Below are positions 33,857 to 41,891 of a stretch of 64,000 nt of DNA, one piece after another. The stretch is taken from NCBI GenBank assembly GCA_965276665.1, contig OZ255620.1, positions 2,976,001 through 3,040,000 of the forward strand, written 5' to 3'. Positions within the stretch are counted from its first letter, which is position 1. Each line of letters begins with the position of its first letter. The stretch is from CAWGJC01 sp965276665 (GTDB lineage Bacteria; Pseudomonadota; Alphaproteobacteria; Acetobacterales; Acetobacteraceae). Below the pieces are notes generated by a model. The model worked only from the letters and a program-made list of their open reading frames with translations. It was not told the DNA's origin and searched no databases. A program made the translations under genes and the position numbers.

Positions 33857-35053
33857 TCAGCGGGCCTCCTTCACCGCTTTGACAACCTTCTCGGCGGCAT
33901 CCGCGAGATTGTCGGCGGCGATGATCGGCAGGCCGGATTTCGCGAGGATGTCCTTGCCGAGCGCCACGTTGGTCCCTTCCAGCCGCACCACCAGCGGCAC
34001 GTTCAGGCTCACCTCGCGCGCCGCCGCGACCACGCCCTCGGCGATCACGTCGCAGCGCATGATGCCGCCGAAGATGTTGACGAGGATGCCCTCGACGTTG
34101 GGGTCCGAGAGGATGATCTTGAACGCCGCGGTCACCCGCTCCTTGGTCGCGCCGCCGCCGACATCGAGGAAGTTGGCCGGCGTGCCGCCATAGAGCTTGA
34201 TGATGTCCATCGTCGCCATCGCGAGCCCGGCGCCGTTCACCATGCAGCCGATCGTGCCGTCGAGCGTCACGTAGTTGAGGCTGTATTTCGCCGCCTCCAG
34301 CTCCTTCGGATCCTCCTCCGCCTCGTCGCGCAGGGCCTCGATCTGGGGGTGGCGGAACAGCGCGTTGTCGTCGAACGAGACTTTCGCGTCGAGCGCGACC
34401 ACCTCGCCGGCGCCGGTCACCACCAGCGGGTTCACCTCGACGATCGCGCAATCGAGCGCCACGAAGGCGCCGTACATCGCGGTGAGGAAGCGGGTGAAGG
34501 TGCCGACCTGCTTGCCCTCGAGCCCGAGGCCGAAGGCGAGCTGGCGGCAATGGAAACCGGAGATGCCCGAGGCCGGATCGATCACCACGCGGGAGATCTT
34601 CTCGGGATGGTCCGCCGCCACCTCCTCGATCTCCATACCGCCCTCGGTGGAGGCCATGACGATCACCCGGCCGGTGTCGCGATCGACCAGCAGCGAGAGG
34701 TAGAGCTCGCGCTTGATGTCGCAGCCGGCCTCAACATAGACGCGGTTGACGCGCCGCCCCGCCTCGCCGGTCTGCTTGGTGACCAGCACATGGCCGAGCA
34801 TCGCCTCCGCCGCGGCGCGCACCTCGTCGGGGGAGCGGGCGAGGCGGACGCCGCCCTTGGCCGCCGGATCCCCGGCGAAATGCCCGGCGCCGCGGCCGCC
34901 CGCATGGATCTGCGATTTCACCACATAGACCGGCCCGGGCAGCGCGCGCGCCGCGTCCGCCGCTTCCTCTGGCGTCCAGGCGACGCGGCCCTCCAGCACG
35001 GCGACGCCGTATCCCTTCAGCAATTCCTTGGCCTGGTATTCATGGATGTTCAT
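33857..35053 (-). CDS. sucC: Succinyl-CoA synthetase beta subunit
   Basis: 398 aa from MNIHEYQAKELLKGYGV, the invariant start. It has an ATP-grasp domain (VYVVKSQIHAGGRGAGHF), the metal-binding ALDCAIVEVNPLVVT, and a C-terminal CoA-ligase domain with NIFGGIMRCDVIAEG and RLEGTNVALGKDIL. It forms the active synthetase with SucD; the two genes are adjacent and co-translated. Confidence 0.96.
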   Translation of the reverse strand: MNIHEYQAKELLKGYGVAVLEGRVAWTPEEAADAARALPGPVYVVKSQIHAGGRGAGHFAGDPAAKGGVRLARSPDEVRAAAEAMLGHVLVTKQTGEAGRRVNRVYVEAGCDIKRELYLSLLVDRDTGRVIVMASTEGGMEIEEVAADHPEKISRVVIDPASGISGFHCRQLAFGLGLEGKQVGTFTRFLTAMYGAFVALDCAIVEVNPLVVTGAGEVVALDAKVSFDDNALFRHPQIEALRDEAEEDPKELEAAKYSLNYVTLDGTIGCMVNGAGLAMATMDIIKLYGGTPANFLDVGGGATKERVTAAFKIILSDPNVEGILVNIFGGIMRCDVIAEGVVAAAREVSLNVPLVVRLEGTNVALGKDILAKSGLPIIAADNLADAAEKVVKAVKEAR

Positions 35054-35063
35054 CGCGGCGGCC

Positions 35064-36017
35064 TCAGGCTTCGAGCTTGTTGAACGCCGCGACCAATCCC
35101 TTGACCGCTTCACAGGATTTGTCGAAGGCGGCCTTTTCGGGCGGGGTGAATTCCACCTCGATGATGCGCTCGACACCGTTCGCGCCGATCACCACCGGCA
35201 CGCCGATATAGAGATCCCGCAAGCCGTACTCGCCCTGCATCAGCGCGGCGCAGGGCAGCACGCGCTTCTTGTCGCGCAGGTAGCTCTCCGCCATCGCGAT
35301 CGCGGAGGCGGCGGGCGCGTAGAAGGCGCTGCCCTTCTCGAGCAGCTTGACGATCTCGCCGCCGCCATTCGCGGTACGCTCGACGATCGCGTCGATCTTC
35401 GCCTGCGTGGTCCAGCCCATCTTGATCAGATCCGGCACCGGGATGCCGGCGACCGTCGAGTAGCGCGTCACCGGCACCATCGTGTCGCCATGGCCGCCGA
35501 GCACGAAACCGGTCACATCCTCCACCGAAACGCCGAATTCCTGCGCCAGGAACAGGCGGAAGCGCGCGCTGTCGAGCACGCCCGCCATGCCGACCACCTT
35601 GTTCGCCGGCAGGCCGGAGCGCTGCTGCATCACCCACACCATCACGTCGAGCGGGTTGGTGATGACGATGACGAAGGCATCCGGGCAATGCTGCTTGATG
35701 CCGTCCGCCACCTGGCCGATCACGCCGGCATTCTTGCTGAGCAGATCGTCGCGCGACATGCCGGGCATGCGCGGGAAGCCGGCGGTGACGATCACCACGT
35801 CCGCGCCGGCGATCGCCGCGTAATCGGACCCGCCGCGCATCGCCGCGTCGAACCCGTCCACCGGGCCGGACTGCATGATGTCGAGCGCCTTGCCAGCCGC
35901 CACGCCGCCGAACACGTCGAACATCACGACGTCGCCCAGCTCCTTGAGGCCGATCAGATGCGCGAGCGTGCCGCCGATATTGCCGGCCCCGATCAGGGCG
36001 ATCTTGTTGCGTGCCAT
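35064..36017 (-). CDS. mdh: Malate dehydrogenase
   Basis: 317 aa, LDH-like (type 3) malate dehydrogenase. NAD site IGAGNIGGTLAHLIG; substrate loop FPRMPGMSRDDLL with the substrate-binding arginines; ITNPLDVMVWVM; and the catalytic His in LGGHGDTMVPVTRY. Interconverts malate and oxaloacetate. It is the first TCA gene of the block and is followed 10 nt later by sucC. Confidence 0.96.
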   Translation of the reverse strand: MARNKIALIGAGNIGGTLAHLIGLKELGDVVMFDVFGGVAAGKALDIMQSGPVDGFDAAMRGGSDYAAIAGADVVIVTAGFPRMPGMSRDDLLSKNAGVIGQVADGIKQHCPDAFVIVITNPLDVMVWVMQQRSGLPANKVVGMAGVLDSARFRLFLAQEFGVSVEDVTGFVLGGHGDTMVPVTRYSTVAGIPVPDLIKMGWTTQAKIDAIVERTANGGGEIVKLLEKGSAFYAPAASAIAMAESYLRDKKRVLPCAALMQGEYGLRDLYIGVPVVIGANGVERIIEVEFTPPEKAAFDKSCEAVKGLVAAFNKLEA

Positions 36018-36150
36018 GAATATCCTTCCGGAAGGCGTGCGGATAAGGGCCGGTCGCGTGGGGGGAGCCCGCCAGGAAGCCGGCCACCCGGAAGGCGACC
36101 CGCTCTAGACCAATGTCGAAACCCCGGCAAGATGAGCGGGCGCCTCGCGG

Positions 36151-37317
36151 TCACGCGATATGCGGCAGCGCGAGATACGCTTCGCTCTGCATCTCGACGA
36201 GGCGCGACGCGGTGCGCAGGAACATCCTCGCATCGTCGCCGGTGCCGTAGAGCGCATCCGGCGCGGTTGCGGCGGAGGCGACGAGCTTCACCCGATGGTC
36301 ATAGAGCGCATCAATCAGCGTGATGAAGCGCCGCGCCGCGGAGGAATTGCCGAAGGAGAGGCGCGGGATCCCGTCCAGCACCAGCGCCTCGAACCGCGTG
36401 GCCAGCGCGAGATAATCGCCGGGCCCGAGCGGCTCCTCGCACAGCGCGCGGAAGTCGAAGCGCGCGACGCGGCGAGCGGCCAACGGGACCGTCAGCACGC
36501 GCCCGTTCACCGTGAGCCGCTCGGGCGCCGGCGCCGCGCCCTCGGCAAGGGTGGTGAACGCATCGTCGAGCGCCGCGTCGGCCCGCGCATTGGCCGGCAC
36601 GTGCCAGGTGCCGAGGCTCTGCAGCCTTTCGCGCCGCCAGTCCAGCCCGTTGGCCAGTGCGACGATCTCGAGATGCCGCTCCAGCAGCGCGATGAACGGC
36701 AGGAAGGCGTCGCGGCCCGGCTGGCCGATGAACAGGTCGCCGGGCGCGGTGTTGGAGGTGGCGACCACGGTCACGCCGCGATCGAACAAGGCCTGGAACA
36801 GCCGGCCGAGGATCATCGCATCGGCGATGTCGTTCACCTGGAACTCGTCGAAGCAGAGCAGCGGCGCCTCGGCGGCGATACGGTCCGCGAGCGGCGGGAT
36901 CGGGTCCTCGCCCTGCGGGTTGGCGCGCTTCCATTCATGGATTCGCGCGTGCGCCTCCTGCATGAACCGATGAAAATGGATGCGTCGCTTGCGGGGGAGG
37001 GCCGCCTGCTCGAAGAACAGATCCATCAGCATGGATTTGCCGCGCCCGACCTCGCCCACGAGGTAGAGGCCGCGATCGGGACCGCGCGGGGACGGGCCGG
37101 CCGGGCGGCCGAGCAACCGGGCGAGCAGCCCGCCGTTCCGCGGCGCCGGGTCCGGCGCGCGCAACCGCTCCCACAGCGCCTGCAGACGGGAGGCCGCCGC
37201 GTCCTGCGCGGCATCCGGCCCGAGCGCGTGGGAGGCGACGAGCGTGCGGTAGGCCGGCAGCGGGCCGGCCCGAACCGGGGCGCCCGGCGCCGAAGGATTG
37301 GCTTGCGATCCGTCCAT
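36151..37317 (-). CDS. zapE: Cell division protein ZapE (AFG1-like ATPase)
   Basis: About 388 aa from MDGSQANPSAPGAP. P-loop YLVGEVGRGKSMLMDLFF (Walker A) near residue 83, RIHFHRFMQEAHARIH, Walker B LLCFDEFQVNDIADAMI, and sensor region VVATSNTAPGDLF, all typical of AFG1/ZapE. The family binds FtsZ and modulates the Z ring, or acts in quality control of membrane proteins. It is on the same strand upstream of mdh, as in many alphaproteobacteria. Confidence 0.93.
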   Translation of the reverse strand: MDGSQANPSAPGAPVRAGPLPAYRTLVASHALGPDAAQDAAASRLQALWERLRAPDPAPRNGGLLARLLGRPAGPSPRGPDRGLYLVGEVGRGKSMLMDLFFEQAALPRKRRIHFHRFMQEAHARIHEWKRANPQGEDPIPPLADRIAAEAPLLCFDEFQVNDIADAMILGRLFQALFDRGVTVVATSNTAPGDLFIGQPGRDAFLPFIALLERHLEIVALANGLDWRRERLQSLGTWHVPANARADAALDDAFTTLAEGAAPAPERLTVNGRVLTVPLAARRVARFDFRALCEEPLGPGDYLALATRFEALVLDGIPRLSFGNSSAARRFITLIDALYDHRVKLVASAATAPDALYGTGDDARMFLRTASRLVEMQSEAYLALPHIA

Positions 37318-37437
37318 GATGCGGTGCGAAATAGCTTGCCTGTGGCGCGGCTTCAACGAAACGCGAGGTCCGACGATCTTTTCCGGTCCTACTTCGTTGA
37401 GATGTCAAGTGGTTGCGTAGCTTTGACGAGGTCAGAG

Positions 37438-37698
37438 ATGAAGTTTGCGCTCATTGCCGTTGTCGCAAGTTTTAGCACGGCAGGTTTTTTCGGCACGGCG
37501 ACCGGCACGCAGGCTGCGGCGTTTCATGCTCCGGCGAAGACCGAGGCGGTTGCCTCTCCCGGCGGCTGCCCCGGCGGCGTCATCCGTGCCGCGGATCTGC
37601 TCGGCACGCCCGCCCCGTGCTGCAACCGGGCGCTCGGTTGCGCGCAATTTCTCGCGACCACGCGGGTCGCGCGTCATGCAATCAAGCCGCGCACCTGA
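37438..37698 (+). CDS. Small exported Cys-containing protein, function unknown
   Basis: 86 aa preceded by GAGG 9 nt before the ATG. A signal peptide (MKFALIAVVASFSTAGFFG...TQAAA) is followed by ~55 residues with four cysteines in GGCPGGVIRAADLLG and PAPCCNRALGCAQF, suggesting two disulfides in the periplasm or outside the cell. No family recognised. It is divergent from zapE and stands alone. Confidence 0.6.
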   Translation: MKFALIAVVASFSTAGFFGTATGTQAAAFHAPAKTEAVASPGGCPGGVIRAADLLGTPAPCCNRALGCAQFLATTRVARHAIKPRT

Positions 37699-37779
37699 TC
37701 CGCTTCACCGACGCCGGACAAGGGTGATAGAGCGGTCGCGGATCCCTATTTCGGGATGTCAGGCAACCGGAAGGCCAGG

Positions 37780-38412
37780 ATGATCGAGTTCGACTATGCC
37801 GCGCTGCGCGCCACGCCGATCGCGAACGAGCCGTTCCCGCATGTCGTGGTGCCGCGTTTCGTCCCGGCGGCCGATCTGCGCCGGGTGGTGAGCGGTCTGC
37901 CCAAGCTGGCCAAGGGCGGCTCCTTCCCGACCGAATCGCTGCGCCTCGGACCCGACGCGCAACTGCTGATGCAGGAGCTGGCGGGCGATCGCTTCCGCGC
38001 GGCGATCGCCGAACGCTTCGGCCTCGACCTGGACGGGGCGCCCACGATGGTCACCCTCCGCGGCTGCTCGCGCGAGAAGGACGGGCGCATCCATTGCGAC
38101 TCGACGGCGAAGCGGGTCACCATCCTGCTCTATCTGAACCCCGCCACCGAGGCCTGGGCCAGGCAGGAGGGCTGCCTCCGGCTGCTGCGCGGGCCGGACG
38201 ATATCGAGGATTACGCGGTCGAGGTTCCGCCGGTGGACGGCGCGCTGCTGGTCTTCCCGAACGGCCCGACCACCTGGCACGGGCACCGGCAATTCGTCGG
38301 CCAGCGCTACGTGGTGCAGCTCAACTACATGACGACGGACGACAAGGCGCGGCACGAGATGCGGCGGCACCGGCTCTCCGCCTTCATGAAGCGGCTCACC
38401 CTGGCGGCCTGA
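37780..38412 (+). CDS. 2OG-Fe(II) oxygenase-like protein
   Basis: About 210 aa from MIEFDYAALRATPI, with AAGGCCAGG upstream. The jelly-roll iron ligands are visible as IHCDSTAKRVT (H-x-D) and, ~70 residues later, TWHGHRQFVGQRYVVQLNY, where His is the third ligand and Arg would bind 2-oxoglutarate. The family hydroxylates proteins or small molecules. An EEGCLRLL-like segment (RQEGCLRLLRG) fits the prolyl-4-hydroxylase-like group. The substrate is unknown; no biosynthetic neighbour. Confidence 0.75.
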   Translation: MIEFDYAALRATPIANEPFPHVVVPRFVPAADLRRVVSGLPKLAKGGSFPTESLRLGPDAQLLMQELAGDRFRAAIAERFGLDLDGAPTMVTLRGCSREKDGRIHCDSTAKRVTILLYLNPATEAWARQEGCLRLLRGPDDIEDYAVEVPPVDGALLVFPNGPTTWHGHRQFVGQRYVVQLNYMTTDDKARHEMRRHRLSAFMKRLTLAA

Positions 38413-38451
38413 CCCCTCTTGCCGATCGGGCCGGAACCGGGGGACGCTTCC

Positions 38452-38523
38452 GGCGCGATGGGGATGGGGTTCCCCGAAACCGCCCGGCCTGGTCTCCAGG
38501 CGCGGGCTGATGACTCCTGATCG
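38452..38523 (+). promoter_or_regulatory. Fluoride riboswitch (crcB motif)
   Basis: The ~70-nt leader of crcB shows the conserved crcB-RNA sequence elements in order: GGCGCGATGGGG, GGTTCCCCGAAACCGCCC, a variable hairpin (GCCTGGTCTCCAGGC) and GGGCTGATGACTCCTG. The class binds Mg-coordinated fluoride and turns on fluoride-export genes. Between it and the ATG lies a CCGCGC...GCGCGG stem followed by the ribosome site GGGAGGA, a plausible translational expression platform. Confidence 0.9.
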
Positions 38524-38565
38524 TGCACCCCGCGCAGGCCCTGCCGCGCGGATCGGGAGGACGGG

Positions 38566-38955
38566 ATGTTTCTTTATATCGTGGTGGCACTCGGGGGCGC
38601 GCTCGGCAGCGTCGCGCGCTATGCCCTGACCCTGGCCGCGGCGCGGGCCTGGGGCGAGGCGTTTCCCTGGGGCACCATCCTGATCAACATAACCGGCAGC
38701 TTCCTGATCGCGTTTGCCGGCACGCTCACCCTGCCGGACGGTGCCGCTCCGTCCAGCGTGGCGACGCGGCTCTTCATCATGGTTGGGATCTGCGGCGGAT
38801 ACACCACCTTCTCCTCGTTCAGCCTGCAGACATTGGCGCTGATGCGGGGCGGCGCCTGGTTCGCGGCGATGGCGAACGTGGCCCTGTCGGTCATCCTCTG
38901 CGTCGCCGCCGCCGGACTGGGGCAAGCCGCCGCCGCGCGTCTCGGCGCCGGATAG
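38566..38955 (+). CDS. crcB: Fluoride channel CrcB/Fluc
   Basis: 129 aa, four membrane helices. Fluc signatures are GGALGSVARYAL, the FPWGTILINITGSFLI region (pore Asn) and GGYTTFSSFSLQTLAL, with the Phe-box and the central Na+ site. It acts as a dual-topology dimer that lets fluoride leave the cytoplasm. GGAGG lies 5 nt before the ATG, and a fluoride riboswitch precedes it, which fixes both identity and regulation. Confidence 0.96.
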   Translation: MFLYIVVALGGALGSVARYALTLAAARAWGEAFPWGTILINITGSFLIAFAGTLTLPDGAAPSSVATRLFIMVGICGGYTTFSSFSLQTLALMRGGAWFAAMANVALSVILCVAAAGLGQAAAARLGAG

Positions 38956-38972
38956 GAGAGGAGAGGCGGTCG

Positions 38973-39155
38973 ATGAAGACTAAGAAGCTCCGCGGCGCGG
39001 CGGAGGAGATCGCCGGCGCCGCCAAGGAGATCCTTGGCAAGCTCACCGGCAACCGCAAGCGGGAAACGGAGGGCGAAGCGGAGGAGCGCGAAGGGCGCGC
39101 GGAAACGGCCGAGCCGGGCGCCGAGGCCGCGATCAAGGATGCGATGACGAAATAA
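38973..39155 (+). CDS. CsbD-family stress-response protein
   Basis: 60 aa, highly charged and hydrophilic, starting MKTKKLRGAAEEIAGAAKEILGKLTGNRKRETEGEAEE, the CsbD-like pattern of KG-x-AEE-x-G-x-KE-x-G-KLTG. A strong AGGAGAGGAGAGG ribosome site precedes it. Members are abundant general-stress proteins of unknown mechanism. It follows crcB by 17 nt, so it is probably in the fluoride-induced transcript. Confidence 0.8.
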   Translation: MKTKKLRGAAEEIAGAAKEILGKLTGNRKRETEGEAEEREGRAETAEPGAEAAIKDAMTK

Positions 39156-39194
39156 CGCCGCGACCGGTCCGGGCCGCTGCGTCAGGTCCGGTTT

Positions 39195-39243
39195 GTCAGG
39201 AAGACGGGCTTGTCAGGAAGACGGGCCGGTCAGGAAGACGGGT
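39195..39243. repeat. 17-bp tandem repeat (about 3 units)
   Basis: GTCAGGAAGACGGG starts at 39195, 39212 and 39229. The stop codon of the SprT-like gene lies in the middle unit. The period is not a multiple of three, in keeping with its position at a gene end. Confidence 0.85.
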
Positions 39244-39728
39244 CGGGCATCCGGCGCCACGCGGATGCCGGCCGCCCGCAGCGACTCCAGCAGCCTGGCC
39301 CGATCCAGGCGCAGGTAACGCACCAGAAGATCGACATAGAGCCCGACGAAGACCGGGCCGTGCCCGTCTCCGGCTCCGTCATGGGTTGCGCTCATCGCAT
39401 GCGCCAGCTCGTGCAGCAGGCACCAGCAGGCGATTTCCGCCGGCAGCTCGACGGTGAGGCGGTCGGCGCGCGCCACCGTCCGGGTCGCCCGGGCGGGCAG
39501 CCGGGCCACTTTCGGCGGAAAGCGCAGCCCCGATTCGGCCCAGATCGCATCCACCATGCCCTGCGCCGCGTCGAACCCGACCATCCCCGGCGCCAGCGGC
39601 GCGACCACCCGGTCCTCCCAGGCATAGACGCGGGCGCGCTGTGCGTCGCGGACCCGGTCGCCGCGGACATGCGCGCCGCGAGAGGATACGCCGCGGCCTT
39701 GTACGCCGCTGCCTGGGGCGTCGCGCAT
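39213..39728 (-). CDS. SprT-like putative zinc metallopeptidase domain protein
   Basis: About 171 aa from MRDAPGSGVQ. The zinc-binding motif LLHELAHAMSATHDG (H-E-x-x-H) is followed by a third potential ligand in GHGPVFVGLYVDLL, the SprT/WSS-like arrangement. Catalytic function is likely but unproven. Proteins of this type are often phage- or repair-associated. It lies next to a DUF2786 gene on the same strand; the gap between the two is occupied by a MITE-like insertion. Confidence 0.65.
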   Translation of the reverse strand: MRDAPGSGVQGRGVSSRGAHVRGDRVRDAQRARVYAWEDRVVAPLAPGMVGFDAAQGMVDAIWAESGLRFPPKVARLPARATRTVARADRLTVELPAEIACWCLLHELAHAMSATHDGAGDGHGPVFVGLYVDLLVRYLRLDRARLLESLRAAGIRVAPDARPVFLTGPSS

Positions 39729-39733
39729 GCTCA

Positions 39734-39875
39734 GAGCCTGTTTCCAAACGCGGTCCGGTGAGTCATCTGGCGTGATTTTCCGAGCCTCGGCGCGGAGCGG
39801 CCTTCTCGGCCGTGAGCCTCGGCGCACAGGAAAAGCGCGTCAGATGGCCGCCAGAGCGCGTTTCCAGATAGGCTC
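39734..39875. mobile_element. MITE-like element, GAGCCTG family, copy 3 (intact, TCA duplication)
   Basis: 142 bp. Left end GAGCCTGTTTCCAAACGCG and right end (read inward) GAGCCTATCTGGAAACGCG. TCA is duplicated at 39731-39733 and 39876-39878. The body is a long imperfect inverted repeat around GCGGCCTTCTCGGCCGTGAG. The right-hand TCA is the TGA stop codon of the DUF2786 gene, which therefore stays intact. No ORF inside. Confidence 0.85.
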
Positions 39876-40661
39876 TCAGGACAGCAGGTCCCGCTCGCCG
39901 CCGCCGCCGACCGGGCGGCCGAGATCGACCCGGTCGCCGGCCTCCCAGCCCTGGCGGAAGGCGGCGTCGACCCGCTGATCGGCCCGCGCCGCGCCGGCGC
40001 GCAGCCGGACCTTGGTCTCGCGGAACGCCTCCTCGACCATCCGGTGGCGGGCCAGGATCAGCGCCGTTCCGCTCTGCCGCCGGACACCCACGCTCGCCTC
40101 CCGCGCCGCATGCATCGCCTCCAGCCGTTCCGCCACCCGGCCCACCAGCCCGTTCTGGAAGCTGGTCGAGGCCTGGCGCAGCCCGGCGCCGCGCAGCCCG
40201 GGGCTGCGGGCGCGGAACCTGTCGAGCTCGGTGTCGATCGCCCGGCCGATCACCGCGAAGAGATAAAGCGCGAGGCTGGCGTCCATCTCGAACCCGAAGA
40301 ACACGTAGCGCGCCTCATCGGCCGGGTCGCTCCCCCGGTTGCGTGCCGCCCCGCCGGACGACCCGCCGGACGCCTCGCCGCGAGCGAGCCAGACCTTGCA
40401 GTCGCAGAACCGGGCGATCGCCGGGACGCAGCCATCGATCGGCCGCCGCCGCCGCCCGCCGATCGGCGCCTCCACCTGCACGCAGCGGGCGGCGCGCACC
40501 TCCACCTCGTCCATCGACAGCGCGTAGCGCTCGAGCAGCCGCCCGACCATCTCTGCCGCCGCCATCGCCTCCGCCTCGGTGCATCCGTTGGAGACGGTCT
40601 TGTCGGTCAGCGCCCGGATGCGCGCCTTCACCTTCGTGAGTTCGTCGGTCTGGCTCACCAT
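39876..40661 (-). CDS. DUF2786-containing protein
   Basis: About 261 aa from MVSQTDELTKVKARIRALTD with GGAGGGG upstream. The N-terminal DUF2786 block (KARIRALTDKTVSNGCTEAEAMAAAEMVGRLLERYALS) is clear; the rest contains YVFFGFEMDASLALYLFAVI. Function unknown. Homologues in phages and chromosomes commonly sit beside SprT-like genes, as here. Confidence 0.82.
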   Translation of the reverse strand: MVSQTDELTKVKARIRALTDKTVSNGCTEAEAMAAAEMVGRLLERYALSMDEVEVRAARCVQVEAPIGGRRRRPIDGCVPAIARFCDCKVWLARGEASGGSSGGAARNRGSDPADEARYVFFGFEMDASLALYLFAVIGRAIDTELDRFRARSPGLRGAGLRQASTSFQNGLVGRVAERLEAMHAAREASVGVRRQSGTALILARHRMVEEAFRETKVRLRAGAARADQRVDAAFRQGWEAGDRVDLGRPVGGGGERDLLS

Positions 40662-40807
40662 CACCCCTCCGCGCGCATTTTCTACCAGGGGCCGCCGCCG
40701 GCTGGCGAGGGCCTGCGGCCGGGCGGACGGCACGGCCCGGTTCCGGCGAGCGAGGGCGACATCGTTCCAAAATCGTCAAATTCGGCGCGCCAATCGTCAT
40801 CGAAAAA

Positions 40808-40836
40808 TTGTTTGCTCCGCGCATTCGGGCTATAGC
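40808..40836 (+). promoter_or_regulatory. Sigma-70-type promoter for the Hint-domain gene
   Basis: TTGTTT (40808-40813), 17-nt spacer, TATAGC (40831-40836), in an unusually A/T-rich 170-nt intergenic stretch. The gene start is 70 nt downstream of the -10 box. Confidence 0.5.
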
Positions 40837-40905
40837 ATCATCAAATCGTTAAAACGGCCGCGCTTTTACCGGTCTCATTTTTTGCCTCGGCAGGAGCATT
40901 GCTGG

Positions 40906-41637
40906 ATGCCTGATTTCAATTTTCATCAGATCGCCTCGGCGCTCGACCACGCCTTCGGCCACGACATCACCCCCTCCGAGGTGGAAGGCGCGATCACCAG
41001 GCTGGTGATCTGGCTCGAGCATGAAATCGGCGCTGGCGACCCGCCCGCCCTCTGCTTCTATGCCGGCACCGCGATCCGGACGCCCGCGGGCGAGGTCGCG
41101 GTCGAGACCCTGAAGGCCGGTGACATGGTGCTGACCACGGATGGCGAGACGCGCCCGATCGCGTGGCTCGGCCGCCAGACGGTGGTCACCCGCGTCGCCG
41201 ACCCGCTCCGCTCGGCCCCGATCCGCATCAAGTCCGGCGCGCTCGGCGATGCCATGCCGGTCCGTGACCTCGTCGTCTCGCCGGATCACGCCCTGCTGAT
41301 CGACGGCGTGCTGATCCAGGCCGGCGCCCTGGTCAACAACGTCTCCATCCTGCGCGAGACCGGCCTGCCCGAGACCTTCGTCTACTATCATGTCGAGCTG
41401 GCCGACCATTCGCTGATCCTCGCCGAGAACGTGCCGGCCGAGACCTTCATCGACAATGCCGACCGCCTCGCCTTCGACAATTGGCAAGAGCATGTCGCGC
41501 TGCATCCTGAAGGCGCCGTGCTGACCGAGATGAGCCTGCCGCGGGCGAAGTCGGCCCGCCAGGTGCCGTACGCCACCCGCGGGCGCATCGGCGCCCGCGC
41601 CGAGGCGATGCTCGGCGCGATCGCGATCGCCGCCTGA
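40906..41637 (+). CDS. Stand-alone Hint-domain (Hedgehog/intein-type) protein
   Basis: 243 aa. After a ~45-residue N-terminal segment the Hint domain begins at a Cys (ALCFYAGTAIRTPAGEV), followed by VETLKAGDMVLTTDGETRPIAWLG and VSPDHALLIDGVLI, the Hint block with His. Next comes the C-terminal LADHSLILAENVPAETFID segment. Such Hint_2 proteins are frequent in alphaproteobacteria, usually as C-terminal domains of large secreted proteins; here it is almost alone. It is expressed from its own promoter and closed by a strong terminator. Self-cleavage activity is possible but untested. Confidence 0.85.
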   Translation: MPDFNFHQIASALDHAFGHDITPSEVEGAITRLVIWLEHEIGAGDPPALCFYAGTAIRTPAGEVAVETLKAGDMVLTTDGETRPIAWLGRQTVVTRVADPLRSAPIRIKSGALGDAMPVRDLVVSPDHALLIDGVLIQAGALVNNVSILRETGLPETFVYYHVELADHSLILAENVPAETFIDNADRLAFDNWQEHVALHPEGAVLTEMSLPRAKSARQVPYATRGRIGARAEAMLGAIAIAA

Positions 41638-41700
41638 ACGCGCCGCCCGGCCACCCCTGGGGTAACGGACGGCAGAGGCCTGAATTCCTTGTACGGAAAA

Positions 41701-41732
41701 GCCGCGGCGCGCAAGCGCCGCGGCTTTCCTTT
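41701..41732 (+). terminator. Rho-independent terminator
   Basis: GCCGCGGCGC and GCGCCGCGGC form a perfect 10-bp stem with a GCAA tetraloop, preceded by AAAA and followed by TTTCCTTT. It is 64 nt after the Hint gene stop. Confidence 0.85.
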
Positions 41733-41891
41733 GCCGCGCCGATGCGTGCGTGACAGGCGACGGGCAGCTGCAGCATCCGCGCTGCTTCTATCGGTGCCGG
41801 ACTTGGTCTAAGGAGTCGCGCGCAGGCGATCGCCCCGCGTGGCTCGGCCGCGCCGGCGAGCTCTGGCCGCTTCCTCCCGCGCGAGGCCGAC

